A stretch of 64,000 bases of DNA from Elusimicrobiota bacterium (GCA_016218575.1 JACRDN010000023.1:1-64000), one strand, 5' to 3'; counted from the stretch's first letter, positions 1 to 8,672 are shown. Notes: generated by a model from the letters alone, not told the origin. Numbers and translations: made by a program.

Positions 1-72
1 AGCAATGTTCCTGCGCTGGCCGCGATTGGAACCGAAGAGCAAGCGGAGGTGAGGCAACTAGTCGCGGCCTAA
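1..72 (+). CDS. C-terminal end of an unidentified protein (5' truncated by window)
   Basis: The first frame is open from base 1 to a TAA at 70-72 and gives 23 residues ending QLVAA. The residues are ordinary (Ala/Val/Glu-rich) and the next gene is convergent, so this is probably the tail of a plus-strand gene that begins outside the window. The piece is too short to name, and it could be a chance open stretch. Confidence 0.4.
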   Translation, partial: SNVPALAAIGTEEQAEVRQLVAA

Positions 73-107
73 AAAGTTAGAATGAATCCCTCACCAATTA
101 GGTTACG

Positions 108-932
108 CTACGCAATTTCCCCGGACATCGGGGCACGGCCGTCCGCGAGGCCGCTGAATTCTATGAATAGCGCTTGCCGTCCGGCGCCGGCGTCGAAAAT
201 GTGGATTTGCCGCGCTTCGATGCCGAGCGCGCTCAATTGGGATTTAATGTCGTTTACAGGAGACTGGTTCAGCGCGGCCCCGGGTATGAAGCGGTTCGGC
301 GGCGCGGGGATTACCGCCGAAGGCTCCTCCGCCCGGGAATCGCCCGAAAACGACCCAAAAGACTTCGGGAACAACAGCGCGGCACGCTCGGCCATTTCGG
401 TCATTTTATCGTGGACGGCCTTGCCGTAAAGCATGCCCATAGGATTGGAAAAAGCCTTGACCATGAGGAGCAGGTCGGCCCTGGCCACATCAGGCAAGGA
501 GCCGTCTCTCGTCGCGGCTTCCTCGTATTGAGCCAGTCGAGCCTCGAACTCATCTGTTTCCGCGAGAACAGAAAGCTCGGCCTTTTCTCTGAATTTCTCC
601 AACCGTTTCACGAGATTCTCCCTTTCAGCGTACGACAGGCTTTCGACATCGAGCATGGCTTGCCCGATATTCGAGCCATTCCTTTCGGAGCCGAACATGG
701 CATAAATAATGGGGCTAACGGAGGATAAGCCGTCGAGATCTTTCATTAGATCTCCGGGGACGGAGCTCCATGGCGAGTTCGGGTCTAAGATAGCGGCCCC
801 CTGCGGGGAGTGGGCGAAGGAGATGAACGAGGCGAATGCGGGAACCCAGCCGCTGTCGGCAAAGGGACGGGGGTCGAAAACCGATGCCTGGATCGGTCCC
901 GCGAATAGCACGGCCAGGATAACCGCCTTCAT
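108..932 (-). CDS. Hypothetical secreted protein
   Basis: A 274-residue product. I start it at the ATG at 932 because a signal peptide follows at once (MKAVILAVLFAGPIQAS). The frame stays open upstream, but those residues are Arg-rich and unlike an export signal. Residues about 95-180 are charged and helical. The C-terminal 50 residues look like a small alpha/beta domain (IEARQIHIFDAGAGRQ). No family was recognised. A TAAAAT box ends 7 nt before the start and there is no clear Shine-Dalgarno, so the message is probably leaderless. It lies just downstream of the dapA hairpin and is probably transcribed separately. Confidence 0.65.
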   Translation of the reverse strand: MKAVILAVLFAGPIQASVFDPRPFADSGWVPAFASFISFAHSPQGAAILDPNSPWSSVPGDLMKDLDGLSSVSPIIYAMFGSERNGSNIGQAMLDVESLSYAERENLVKRLEKFREKAELSVLAETDEFEARLAQYEEAATRDGSLPDVARADLLLMVKAFSNPMGMLYGKAVHDKMTEMAERAALLFPKSFGSFSGDSRAEEPSAVIPAPPNRFIPGAALNQSPVNDIKSQLSALGIEARQIHIFDAGAGRQALFIEFSGLADGRAPMSGEIA

Positions 933-939
933 TGGAGTT

Positions 940-945
940 ATTTTA
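940..945 (-). promoter_or_regulatory. -10-like TAAAAT box for the 108-932 gene
   Basis: On the minus strand TAAAAT occupies 945-940, which is 7 nt before the ATG at 932. This matches the close -10/start spacing seen repeatedly in this window. No convincing -35 was seen. Confidence 0.4.
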
Positions 946-999
946 TTACAAAGCGCGCCCCGGGGTCTGAGCCTTGTGGACCGTTTTGACAAGGCCAAA

Positions 1000-1020
1000 G
1001 GGCCTAGAAAATCTAGGCCC
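1000..1020 (-). terminator. Hairpin at the 3' end of the dapA operon
   Basis: A perfect inverted repeat has 9-bp arms (GGGCCTAGA / TCTAGGCCC) and a 3-nt loop. It overlaps the dapA stop codon at 1013-1015 and is followed in the minus direction by a short TTT. The position suits an intrinsic terminator, though the T-tract is weak. The adjacent AGGCC-N5-GGCCT palindrome at 992-1006 resembles the GGGCC promoter motif described under findings. Confidence 0.55.
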
Positions 1021-1891
1021 TGAATTTCTTGAGCGCGGCCTTGAGCGCGGCCTTGGTCTCGGGAGCCGCTTCGGTCAGGGGCAGGCGCAAGGTCCCGGAG
1101 CAGAGCCCCAGGATTTCCAGGGCGGCCTTGAGGGGGATGGGGTTGGTTTCTAGGAATAGCGTCTTTACTAGAGGAAATATTTTAAAATGAAGTTTCTTTG
1201 CTTTTGCCATGTCCCCCGATAGGGCCGAGCGGCAAAGCAAAGCGGTTTCCTTGGGGGCGACGTTGGCGACGACCGAGATCACGCCCTTGGCCCCGGCCGC
1301 CATCATGGGCCAGGTCAGGCTGTCGTCGCCGGAAAGGACGGAGAAGGGCGGGGGCATAAGGCCGAGGATTTCCGAGACCTGGTCGAGGCTTCCGGAGGCT
1401 TCTTTCACCGCCGCGATGTTGGGGCAGGCCTTGGCCATGCGGGCCAAGGTCTTGGGGAGAATATTCACCGCGGTGCGGCCGGGAATATTGTAGACCACCA
1501 CGGGCAGGCGCGTTCCCAGCGCCACCGCGCAGAAATGGCGGTAGAGTCCCTCCTGGGTGGGTTTGTTGTAGTAGGGTGCGAGCACAAGGAGGGCGTCGGC
1601 TCCCAGACTCTCGGCCTCCCGGGCCATCTCCAGAGCTTTCCAAGTGGCGTTGGTCCCGATCCCGGCGATGACCGGCACCTCGCCCCGGGATTCCTCCAGG
1701 GATATCTCGATGCAGCGCCGGAACTCCTCGTGGGTGAGGGTCGCGGCCTCCCCCGTGGAGCCGCAGGCGACCAGCCCCGCGCTTTTGCCCGCGATCTGCC
1801 GGCGGATCAGGGAGCGCAAGGCCGCCTCGTCGAGAGTCAGGTCCTTCTTGAAGGGGGTGGCCAAAGCGGCGTAGGAGCCTTCGAATTTCAT
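1013..1891 (-). CDS. dapA: 4-hydroxy-tetrahydrodipicolinate synthase
   Basis: This enzyme condenses pyruvate with aspartate semialdehyde, the first committed step to diaminopimelate and lysine, in the cytoplasm. The 292-residue length is normal for the family. The pyruvate-binding GSTGE loop is at 44-48, the proton-relay Tyr at 134 (VVYNIPGRT), Arg139 binds the dicarboxylate, and the Schiff-base Lys is 163 (AAVKEASG). The ATG at 1891 is chosen because AAGGAGA lies just upstream and the protein starts MKFEGSYAALATPF, as in homologues. It overlaps dapF by ATGA, which implies coupled translation, and it is the last gene of the operon. Confidence 0.97.
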   Translation of the reverse strand: MKFEGSYAALATPFKKDLTLDEAALRSLIRRQIAGKSAGLVACGSTGEAATLTHEEFRRCIEISLEESRGEVPVIAGIGTNATWKALEMAREAESLGADALLVLAPYYNKPTQEGLYRHFCAVALGTRLPVVVYNIPGRTAVNILPKTLARMAKACPNIAAVKEASGSLDQVSEILGLMPPPFSVLSGDDSLTWPMMAAGAKGVISVVANVAPKETALLCRSALSGDMAKAKKLHFKIFPLVKTLFLETNPIPLKAALEILGLCSGTLRLPLTEAAPETKAALKAALKKFRA

Positions 1892-2688
1892 AGCTCGATC
1901 TCTCCTTGAAAGGCGATTCGCGCGGGCCCCTCGAGGCGGACCTCGGACAGGCGCTGTCCCCGCGCCCGGAAATGGACCTTGAGCGTGTCCCCGCCGCGCG
2001 TGAGCACGCGGACGGGGGGACGGCACTTGCCGAGCAGGAACCCCGCTGCGGCCGCGGCCACGGCCCCGGTGCCGCAGGCCAAGGTCTCTGCCTCCACCCC
2101 GCGCTCATAGGTGCGCACGGCGACCGTTCCCGCGCGTATGCGGATGAAATCCACGTTGGTTCCCATCGGCTTGAAGGCGGGATGGCGCCTTAAGACCCGC
2201 CCGAGATCGAGGACCTGGGTCTTCTCCAGGTCCGAGACCTCGAGTACCGCGTGGGGAGCTCCGGTGTCGAGGAAGTGGACGCGCAAGATCCGGCCCGCGG
2301 CTTTCAAGCTCAGGCCGAGTCGGATATCCCGGGGCTCGGGCATGGAGAGGGAGACTTTTCCAGGACCGGCGATCCGGGCCTCCAAGCGGCCCTGGCTCGT
2401 GAGGATGCTAAATTGCTTCTTTCCGCGGGTCCGGCCGCTCCGGTACAGCCACCAGGCCGCGCAGCGCGAGCCGTTGCCGCAGAAGGCCTGGGAGCCGTCC
2501 GCGTTGAAATAGTCGAGAGCGGGCCTTGTCCGGGAGCCGGACAGGACCAGGAGCCCGTCGGCCCCGACGCCGAGGCGGCGGTCGCAAAGCCCTCGGGAGA
2601 GCTTTCCAAGGTCGGCGCCGCGCGGGCGGCTCGGCAGAAGCGCGAAGTCGTTCCCGGCTCCGGAGAGCTTGAAGAAGCGGATTTTCAC
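1888..2688 (-). CDS. dapF: Diaminopimelate epimerase
   Basis: Interconverts LL- and meso-diaminopimelate for lysine and peptidoglycan, in the cytoplasm. The 266-residue length is normal. The two catalytic cysteines of this cofactor-free racemase are both present: Cys70 in FCGNGSRC and Cys205 in ACGTG. The N-terminus KLSGAGNDF is diagnostic. The start codon is GTG at 2688 and overlaps the TPR gene stop as GTGA. Adjacency to dapA makes a lysine/DAP module at the end of a mixed operon. Confidence 0.97.
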   Translation of the reverse strand: MKIRFFKLSGAGNDFALLPSRPRGADLGKLSRGLCDRRLGVGADGLLVLSGSRTRPALDYFNADGSQAFCGNGSRCAAWWLYRSGRTRGKKQFSILTSQGRLEARIAGPGKVSLSMPEPRDIRLGLSLKAAGRILRVHFLDTGAPHAVLEVSDLEKTQVLDLGRVLRRHPAFKPMGTNVDFIRIRAGTVAVRTYERGVEAETLACGTGAVAAAAAGFLLGKCRPPVRVLTRGGDTLKVHFRARGQRLSEVRLEGPARIAFQGEIEL

Positions 2689-3632
2689 GGTTTGTCCGCT
2701 CTCAAAAGCTTGAGAAGGCTTGCCGCGGCCTGGGCCACGAAGGGCGTCTTGGCTCCGGCGCGGGAGGCGGCCTCGAGGTCGGCAAGGGCCGGGTTCGTGC
2801 GGTCGGTTCTCAAGTAAACCCGCGCTCGTATCCAGAGAGCGAGGGCGCTTTCCGGATCTTTTTTAAGGATAGGATCGACCACGGCCTCGGCTTCCGGGAA
2901 TCTCTTGGCTTCGAGCAGCCACAGGGCCCGAGCCAGAGCGATCTCCAGGCGTCTCGGCTCGCGCGCCCAAAGCTTGTCCAAGGTCTCGATGGCTTCCGCC
3001 AGCCGCCCGCTTTTTCTCTGGATCAGGGCCAAGGTCATGGCCGAGTCGGAGTCTGGGGAAAGCTCCAGGGCCTTGCGGATCGAGAGCTCTGCCGTGCGCC
3101 AATCCTTGAGCTCCAGGAGGAGCTCGGCGTACTCGCGCCAAACGGAGGCGTTGTCGCCCATGGTTTCCAGGGCCTTCTCGTAATGCTGGGCGCTCTCCTC
3201 CAAAAGCCCGAGGTTCTGGTCTATCTCGGCCAGTCCCAGGTGGGCAATCTTGTTGTTGGGATGGATTTTAAGCACGCGCTGATAAAGGGGCTCGGCGGAC
3301 TCCTCCAAACCCATGCGGTGCAGGAGATTGGCCAGCTCGCTCAAGAGATTGATGTCCTTGGGGAAAAGCTTGATCCCCAACTGGTAGACTCCCAGGGCTT
3401 TTTCCATTTGTTGGGACTGCTCATAGCTCGAGCCCAGGAAAAAGTAGGCCTGCCTCAAGTGCTCCCCTTTCAGCTTCTGCATGGCGTCCGGGGGCAGGCT
3501 CTCGATGTCGGAGGCGTAGTGGCGCTGCTGGTAGAGGGCTTTGGGTTTTTCGAGGGGATCTATGATCGAGCCCCAGAATCCGGCTTGGCAAGCCGGGGCG
3601 AGCCAAAGGAGCGCGAGCCAACCCCGCATCAT
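2685..3632 (-). CDS. Exported TPR-repeat protein
   Basis: About 315 residues. A signal peptide (MRGWLALLWLAPACQAG) is followed by a short linker and then tandem tetratricopeptide repeats from about residue 55 to the end (for example ALGVYQLGIKLFPKDINL and ESAEPLYQRVLKIHPNN). TPRs are protein-binding scaffolds, and this one should act in the periplasm. ATGATG at 3632 offers two starts; I use the first, which overlaps the patatin stop. It follows the patatin and TolC-like genes with coding overlaps, so it may help that envelope system. The partner is unknown. Confidence 0.85.
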   Translation of the reverse strand: MMRGWLALLWLAPACQAGFWGSIIDPLEKPKALYQQRHYASDIESLPPDAMQKLKGEHLRQAYFFLGSSYEQSQQMEKALGVYQLGIKLFPKDINLLSELANLLHRMGLEESAEPLYQRVLKIHPNNKIAHLGLAEIDQNLGLLEESAQHYEKALETMGDNASVWREYAELLLELKDWRTAELSIRKALELSPDSDSAMTLALIQRKSGRLAEAIETLDKLWAREPRRLEIALARALWLLEAKRFPEAEAVVDPILKKDPESALALWIRARVYLRTDRTNPALADLEAASRAGAKTPFVAQAAASLLKLLRADKP

Positions 3633-4609
3633 AAATTCTTGGCCGGCCGGGGCGGGATATACTCTGGAAGCAGAGAGGGCATCGAGAACAGGATGTACTC
3701 CTCCATGGCGGGATTGAGCCGCTTCTTGGCCGCCACGATGCCCTTGGCGATGGCCTCCTTGGTCCGGGAGGTTTCGTACATCCCGATGTCGCCCACCGGA
3801 GGCTCGATGAGGAAGTTGGCCTGGCGGCGCTGCTCGCGGGAAAGAAGGGAGCCGCGGATGTTTATTACCTGCTCCAAACTCTCGAGCACGTTTTCGGGCT
3901 TGGAGTGGGTGTAGTCGGGCTCGGTGACGCTGGCCAGCACCCATTGCGCGCCCAGGAGCTTGGCGGCGTCAACGGGTATATAGTCCACCACGCCTCCGTC
4001 CACGAGGTAGCGGTGGCGGTACTCGACCGGGGCGAAGATCCCGGGAAGGTTCATGCTGGCCCGCACGGCCGCGGCGAGATCCCCTTCCCGGAGGATGATC
4101 CCCTCTCCGGAGTAAAGATCCATGGCCACGCAGGCGAAGGGCTTGGGAAGATCCTGGAAGCGGGTCTTGCCCAGCACCTCCTGGACCAGCTTCTCCGTTT
4201 TCTTGGAGGAGAGCAGTTTGTCGCTTAGAATGAGGGAGAGGAGCCGGAAAGTGTTGAGGTTGTTCCCAGAGTTGATTTTGAGGGAGTTGGCCACTTTCCA
4301 GATCGTGGCCATGGGCTTCTCGGCGGCGACCATGGCGCCTAGGACCGCGCCCATCGAGGTCCCGGCCACGGCATCCACCGGGAAATCCACCGAGTCGAGC
4401 ACGGCCAGAACCCCAACGTGGGCCGTGGCGCGCAGGGAACCCGCGGAAAGGACGAGCCCGACCTTGGGCCGCCGCCCGGCGGGAAGGGCAGTGATCTCTC
4501 TCCAGAGATGATCGCGCAAAAGCGAGTCCTGGGAGAGGTCGGGAGCGGTCCGCCCGAGGGCCGGGAGGGCCATAAGCGCCAGGACGAAAGCCGCGTCCCG
4601 CGCCCTCAC
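3629..4609 (-). CDS. Exported patatin-like phospholipase
   Basis: A 326-residue serine acyl hydrolase of the patatin fold with an N-terminal export signal (FVLALMALPALGR). The nucleophile elbow GTSMG puts the catalytic Ser at 85, and DGG supplies Asp204, completing the Ser-Asp dyad. The glycine-rich oxyanion loop, normally GGGARG, reads SAGSLRATAH, so it has lost two glycines. The likely substrate is a membrane lipid acyl ester, but activity is unproven. The start is GTG at 4609 and overlaps the TolC-like stop as GTGA. Between an outer-membrane channel and a TPR scaffold, a role in envelope lipid turnover is plausible. Confidence 0.9.
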   Translation of the reverse strand: MRARDAAFVLALMALPALGRTAPDLSQDSLLRDHLWREITALPAGRRPKVGLVLSAGSLRATAHVGVLAVLDSVDFPVDAVAGTSMGAVLGAMVAAEKPMATIWKVANSLKINSGNNLNTFRLLSLILSDKLLSSKKTEKLVQEVLGKTRFQDLPKPFACVAMDLYSGEGIILREGDLAAAVRASMNLPGIFAPVEYRHRYLVDGGVVDYIPVDAAKLLGAQWVLASVTEPDYTHSKPENVLESLEQVINIRGSLLSREQRRQANFLIEPPVGDIGMYETSRTKEAIAKGIVAAKKRLNPAMEEYILFSMPSLLPEYIPPRPAKNL

Positions 4610-5913
4610 TGGGAGATTTCCCGCCCCACGGCGCGCGCGAGGCGCGCCTTGGCCAGGATATGCTCCATGACGGAGGAAAGATAGGCCAGGCGCAGGTCGA
4701 GGAGCGCCTTGCCGGCCCTGATCCGGCCGAGGGTCGGGCCGGAGCGGCGCGCCGACGAGTCATAAAGGGCCTGGATTTTTCGGAATTGGGCCTCGCGCAT
4801 GGGCCATTCCTTCTGCCAATACTCCAAGGTCTCGTAGGCCTGGCGGACTTCCAAGCGCACCCGATCCTGGAGTTCGGCGCGCTTAAGCTCCCCTTGGCGC
4901 TGCTCGGCTCTCTTTTGCTTCAACTGGCTCCAATAGTCGTAGGCGAAGGGGATGCGTATGCCGAGGGTGGCGTCCCAATTGTTGCGCCTCAAGGGGAACT
5001 GCGTCCCGGTGAGCTCGTAGTCTCCGGCGAGGAAAACGGTGGGGATTCGCCGGGCCGAGGCCAGGCTCACGGAGATGGCGTCCATCTGGGCCCGGTAGGT
5101 CTCCGACTGGAGCTCGGGCCTGAGCTCCATGGCCCAAAGCACGGCCTTGTCTATGTCGATGAGGGCGGGCTTGGTCTCGAGGGTGCCCGCCACTTTGAAG
5201 GAGGTGTCGAGCTCGATGTTGAGGCTCTTGAGAAAGGCCAGTCGGCTCAAATCCAGCTGGTGGCGGGCCTCGGACACCTCTGCTCGGGCTTGGGCCGATA
5301 GGGCCTCCGCCTCCACTTTCTCCCAGGAGTCCAAAGAGGAGCTCGCGGCCCACTCCTGCGCGTTCTCCAAAAAAGTTTCCGCGGCCAAGACCTTCTCCTG
5401 GGCCAGGATGAGGCGGTAGAAGACTTGCTTGACCTCGAGAGTCACGTCCATGCGCACGGAGTCGTAGTTGCTGTAGGCCTGCTTCTGGGCGGCCTGGGCC
5501 AGCCGCAAGGTGTTGATGGTCTTTCGGCCCTCGTAGATGGGCATGTGCATGTAGGAGCGCCCGGAGTAGATGTTGCCCGTATTGGGGGCGAAAAGCTGGG
5601 GGACGTCTGGGAAAAGCAGGATGTTGCGGGAATCTCCGGAGAGGCTGAAGGGGTAGCGAGCCTCGAATTTTGTGGCGCTGGCCTGCAGGCCGAACTCGGG
5701 GAGGAAAAGGAAGCGCGCCTCCTTGACTCTTTGCTCGGCGATGATCTTGTCCTGCTCGGAGGTGAGCAGTCTCGCGTCGTTGAGCAGGGCCAGGTGCCGG
5801 GCGTCATCCAACGTGAATACCTTTTCTGGCGCCGAGGAAGGTGAAACGGACTGGGCCGACAGGAGAGCCGGGAACAGCCCCAAGATTAGGGCAAGACGGG
5901 AGGTTTTGAGCAT
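4606..5913 (-). CDS. TolC-family outer-membrane efflux protein
   Basis: A 435-residue product with a signal peptide ending near SAQS. It has the long amphipathic helices and duplicated architecture of outer-membrane factors. The region TLDDARHLALLNDARLL is the usual first helix, and later segments such as YDSVRMDVTLEVKQVFYRLI and RVRLEVRQAYETLEYW repeat the pattern. It should form a trimeric channel for an export pump. No inner-membrane pump or membrane-fusion protein is encoded nearby, so its partner must lie elsewhere. Next to it are a HAMP protein upstream and a patatin downstream. Confidence 0.88.
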   Translation of the reverse strand: MLKTSRLALILGLFPALLSAQSVSPSSAPEKVFTLDDARHLALLNDARLLTSEQDKIIAEQRVKEARFLFLPEFGLQASATKFEARYPFSLSGDSRNILLFPDVPQLFAPNTGNIYSGRSYMHMPIYEGRKTINTLRLAQAAQKQAYSNYDSVRMDVTLEVKQVFYRLILAQEKVLAAETFLENAQEWAASSSLDSWEKVEAEALSAQARAEVSEARHQLDLSRLAFLKSLNIELDTSFKVAGTLETKPALIDIDKAVLWAMELRPELQSETYRAQMDAISVSLASARRIPTVFLAGDYELTGTQFPLRRNNWDATLGIRIPFAYDYWSQLKQKRAEQRQGELKRAELQDRVRLEVRQAYETLEYWQKEWPMREAQFRKIQALYDSSARRSGPTLGRIRAGKALLDLRLAYLSSVMEHILAKARLARAVGREISQ

Positions 5914-5923
5914 TCGGCTAATT

Positions 5924-6490
5924 TTAAACCTTGAACGATTTCGTCAGATGATCGAGCTCCACCTTGAGAGACTCCAGGTCCTCGCGCGCGGTCGAGCCCG
6001 CCCCGTTGTCTGGCAACCTCCTCAAGGCCGCACTCACGCGCTCCGAGAGGCGCCCGGCCAGATTGCGGTCCTTCTGCACTAGGGACTGGAGGCTCGCCAC
6101 CATGCCGTTGAACTCCTCCTGGAGCTCAAGGAGCTCGTCTCCCATGCGCAGGGAGACTCTGTGCGTGAGATCTCCCGAGGATATGATCTGGGCCGACTTC
6201 TCGAAGCGGTAGATGGGCCCCGCGAAGCGGTGCGAGACGTAGAGCGAGATGAGCAGGATCAATGCCAGGTACAGCCCGAGCTTGACCATGATGATGAGGT
6301 TGAAGTGGGCCAGGCTCGGCGCCAGCGCGGGGTTGTCCTCCAGTACCATGCGGGTCATGGTGTGGTAGACGTCGGCCCCAATGATGAGGCATGCCAAGAG
6401 CACGCTTACAAAGACCAGCCCGATGTACTTGAGCTGGAGGGAGCGCTTGACAAGGACCGTCTTTCGCTGGAACTTGGGGGGCTCAGGCAT
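5924..6490 (-). CDS. Membrane HAMP-domain protein without output domain
   Basis: The 188-residue product has transmembrane segments at about 20-42 and 66-88 flanking a short periplasmic loop (about 25 residues). A HAMP domain follows at about 89-140 (RFAGPIYRFEKSAQIISSGD), then a C-terminal coiled coil. There is no kinase, methyl-accepting or cyclase domain. It may be a signalling adaptor that works with a kinase encoded elsewhere. The ATG at 6490 overlaps the PFK stop by 8 nt, so it is probably translationally coupled to a glycolytic gene. Confidence 0.85.
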   Translation of the reverse strand: MPEPPKFQRKTVLVKRSLQLKYIGLVFVSVLLACLIIGADVYHTMTRMVLEDNPALAPSLAHFNLIIMVKLGLYLALILLISLYVSHRFAGPIYRFEKSAQIISSGDLTHRVSLRMGDELLELQEEFNGMVASLQSLVQKDRNLAGRLSERVSAALRRLPDNGAGSTAREDLESLKVELDHLTKSFKV

Positions 6491-7544
6491 TGACCGGCGC
6501 TCCTTGGGCCGCGGTCCTCTCCGTCATGACGTCCATGAGCTCGAACCAATCCGGGGTCACGGTCTTGAGCTTGGCCGTGGCTTCCTCAAGAGGAACGGGA
6601 AGCACGGCGTCGCCCTTTAAGGCCGCCATGTGGCCGAATTTTCCAGCGTGGACGAGTTCCGCGGCCTTGACCCCGACGCGGGTGCCTAGAATGCGGTCGA
6701 AAAGCGTGGGTGCTCCGCCTCGCTGAATATGGCCGATCACCGCGGCGCGGGTCTCGATGCCGGTCGCCTTCTGGACGGCCTCGGCGATCCGTTCTCCCAC
6801 CCCGCGCTCCTTCAAGATCATGTGCCCGAACTCGTCGAGCTTCTCCTCCTTTTCCTGACCGGTGAACTCCACCGCCTCGGAGGCCACGACCAGGGCCACG
6901 TTTTTTCGGGCGTGCGCGGCCGTGAGCTTCTTGGCCATGTCGTTTAGATCCACGGGCCTCTCGGGGATGCAGATGCAGTCGGCCCCGGCCGCGATGCCGG
7001 TGAAAAGAGCGACCCAGCCGGCGTGCCGGCCCATGACCTCCAGGATCATGATGCGCCGGTGGGAGCGTCCGGTGTCCACCAGGCGCTGGGCCGCGTCCAC
7101 CGCGATGGTGACCGAGGTGTCGAAGCCGAAGGTGTAGTCGGTGGCGGAAAGGTCGTTGTCCATGGTCTTGGGCACGCCCACGATCCTGGCCTTGTGCTCG
7201 CGGAAAAGCTTGGCGGCCACGCCCAAGGTGTCCTCCCCGCCCATGGCCACGAGGGCGTCCAGGGAAAGTTTCTTGAAGGTCTCTAGCACGGCCTGGGGCC
7301 CGCCTTCCTTCTTGTAGGGATTGGTGCGCGAGGTCCCGATAATGGTCCCTCCTTGGGAGACGATGCCCTCCACGCATTGCCGGGTGAGAGGCTTGGCGTT
7401 TCCGGATATCATGCCCTTCCAGCCTTCCTGGATGCCCAGGCACTCGTAGCCCAGGGCCGAGGCCTTCATCACGACCCCGCGGATGGCGGGGTTGAGCCCC
7501 GGGCAGTCTCCGCCGCCGGTCAGGATGGCGATGCGCTTGGCCAT
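6483..7544 (-). CDS. pfp: 6-phosphofructokinase, probably pyrophosphate-dependent
   Basis: Phosphorylates fructose 6-phosphate to the 1,6-bisphosphate; 353 residues. The family start GGGDCPGLN (about 10-18) and catalytic TMDND (Asp129) are clear. The donor-specificity positions read GGED at 102-105, with Asp105 where ATP enzymes carry Gly104, and PKT with Lys126 where they carry Gly124. In this family Asp plus Lys at these sites marks pyrophosphate use. A PPi enzyme is reversible and could serve glycolysis and gluconeogenesis. It is separated by 1 nt from the aldolase gene, so substrate and product enzymes are co-expressed. Confidence 0.93.
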   Translation of the reverse strand: MAKRIAILTGGGDCPGLNPAIRGVVMKASALGYECLGIQEGWKGMISGNAKPLTRQCVEGIVSQGGTIIGTSRTNPYKKEGGPQAVLETFKKLSLDALVAMGGEDTLGVAAKLFREHKARIVGVPKTMDNDLSATDYTFGFDTSVTIAVDAAQRLVDTGRSHRRIMILEVMGRHAGWVALFTGIAAGADCICIPERPVDLNDMAKKLTAAHARKNVALVVASEAVEFTGQEKEEKLDEFGHMILKERGVGERIAEAVQKATGIETRAAVIGHIQRGGAPTLFDRILGTRVGVKAAELVHAGKFGHMAALKGDAVLPVPLEEATAKLKTVTPDWFELMDVMTERTAAQGAPVNA

Positions 7545-7545
7545 G

Positions 7546-8631
7546 TCAATAATCCCCGTGCGTGGAGGCGGCCTTGCCGGCCTTCTCGCCCTCTCTTAGG
7601 TACCAGGTCGGGCTCACGGCAGAGGCCAAATCCTGGGTAGATATCCCGTAGCGCGTGGTCCAAGGTTGGGCCGAGGCGTCCACGATCCTGTTGAGGGTCT
7701 TCATGCGCTCAATGCCGGTCGCGGCCAGAAATTGCGCGCGGGCCTCGCGGGTTCCGTGGTCGAAATATTCATTGAAGATGGCGCGCCCGGCCATGTAGCC
7801 GGAACAGCCCGCCTTCATGGCGAGCTCCACCTGCTTGACGAAGAGGTCGAATTTCTCGCCCGCGGAGAGCAGGACCCAGGGCCGGATCGCGGCCTCGTTG
7901 AGCTTGCCCAGATTGTCTTGGAGCTGGGCGGGGCTTTCGGCCTTGATGTCCCCCGGGAACTCGAGCTTCAGGATGTCGGTGTGGGGACCGATGAGTCGGG
8001 TGGCTTCGAGGATGTTCTTGACCTTGCGCTGCTTGTAGGAGGGGGAGGACTTATCCTCGCCCTTGCGCGGGAAGGAGAGCTCCTCGGTCATGAGCAGGAT
8101 GTCGTGGCGCGCGCACTCGCGCGAGACTTTCTCGACGAAGATGAGTTGGGCCTTCACGTTCTCCTTGTCTTCGGCGTCGAGGTAGACCAGGAGCTTCACG
8201 GCGGAGGCGCCCATCCTCTTGATCTTCTCCACAGACCAGCCCGGCTCGTACTCCGAGGGGAGGCCGGCGTCCTTGGAGGCCTCGGAGCGGACTATGAGCC
8301 CCGCCCCTCTGGGCAGGGCGAAGGAATTGATGGCCTGGCGGGCGCCGTAGTTCACGTCCAGGAGCACCGCGCTGGCGTGAGCCCCCAGCACCCCCACCAT
8401 CTCGAGCTTGGTGTCGCGAATTTCCTCGTATCCGGGCTCGGCCGGTTTGCCCGCCTTCTCGTGCATGGCGCGCAAGGCCTTCTTGAAGGAATTGGACTGG
8501 TCCAGGGCCAAGACCTTGAAACGGTTGTTCTCGTCCGTGATCTGGCGCAGCCCCGAAAGCTTCCCGGCGCTCAACTGCAAAAAATGTTTCTTTAGATTCG
8601 AATCCGCCTTTACTGCGGTTGCGTTAGCCAT
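7546..8631 (-). CDS. lacD: Class I (LacD-like) tagatose/fructose bisphosphate aldolase
   Basis: A 361-residue TIM-barrel aldolase of the LacD type, which uses a Schiff-base lysine. LALDQ is at 41-45, KLLVYL near 146-151, and Lys222 in DILKLEFPGD is the best candidate for the Schiff base. Upstream is a strong AAGGAGA Shine-Dalgarno. In lactococci LacD cleaves tagatose 1,6-bisphosphate. Here the neighbour is a phosphofructokinase and no tagatose pathway gene is present, so fructose 1,6-bisphosphate cleavage in central glycolysis is the more likely job. It is the first gene of the eight-gene run that ends at dapA. Confidence 0.88.
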   Translation of the reverse strand: MANATAVKADSNLKKHFLQLSAGKLSGLRQITDENNRFKVLALDQSNSFKKALRAMHEKAGKPAEPGYEEIRDTKLEMVGVLGAHASAVLLDVNYGARQAINSFALPRGAGLIVRSEASKDAGLPSEYEPGWSVEKIKRMGASAVKLLVYLDAEDKENVKAQLIFVEKVSRECARHDILLMTEELSFPRKGEDKSSPSYKQRKVKNILEATRLIGPHTDILKLEFPGDIKAESPAQLQDNLGKLNEAAIRPWVLLSAGEKFDLFVKQVELAMKAGCSGYMAGRAIFNEYFDHGTREARAQFLAATGIERMKTLNRIVDASAQPWTTRYGISTQDLASAVSPTWYLREGEKAGKAASTHGDY

Positions 8632-8672
8632 GATGTTCTCCTTGCGCTACCTTCTGACACTAGCTGTTCCTG

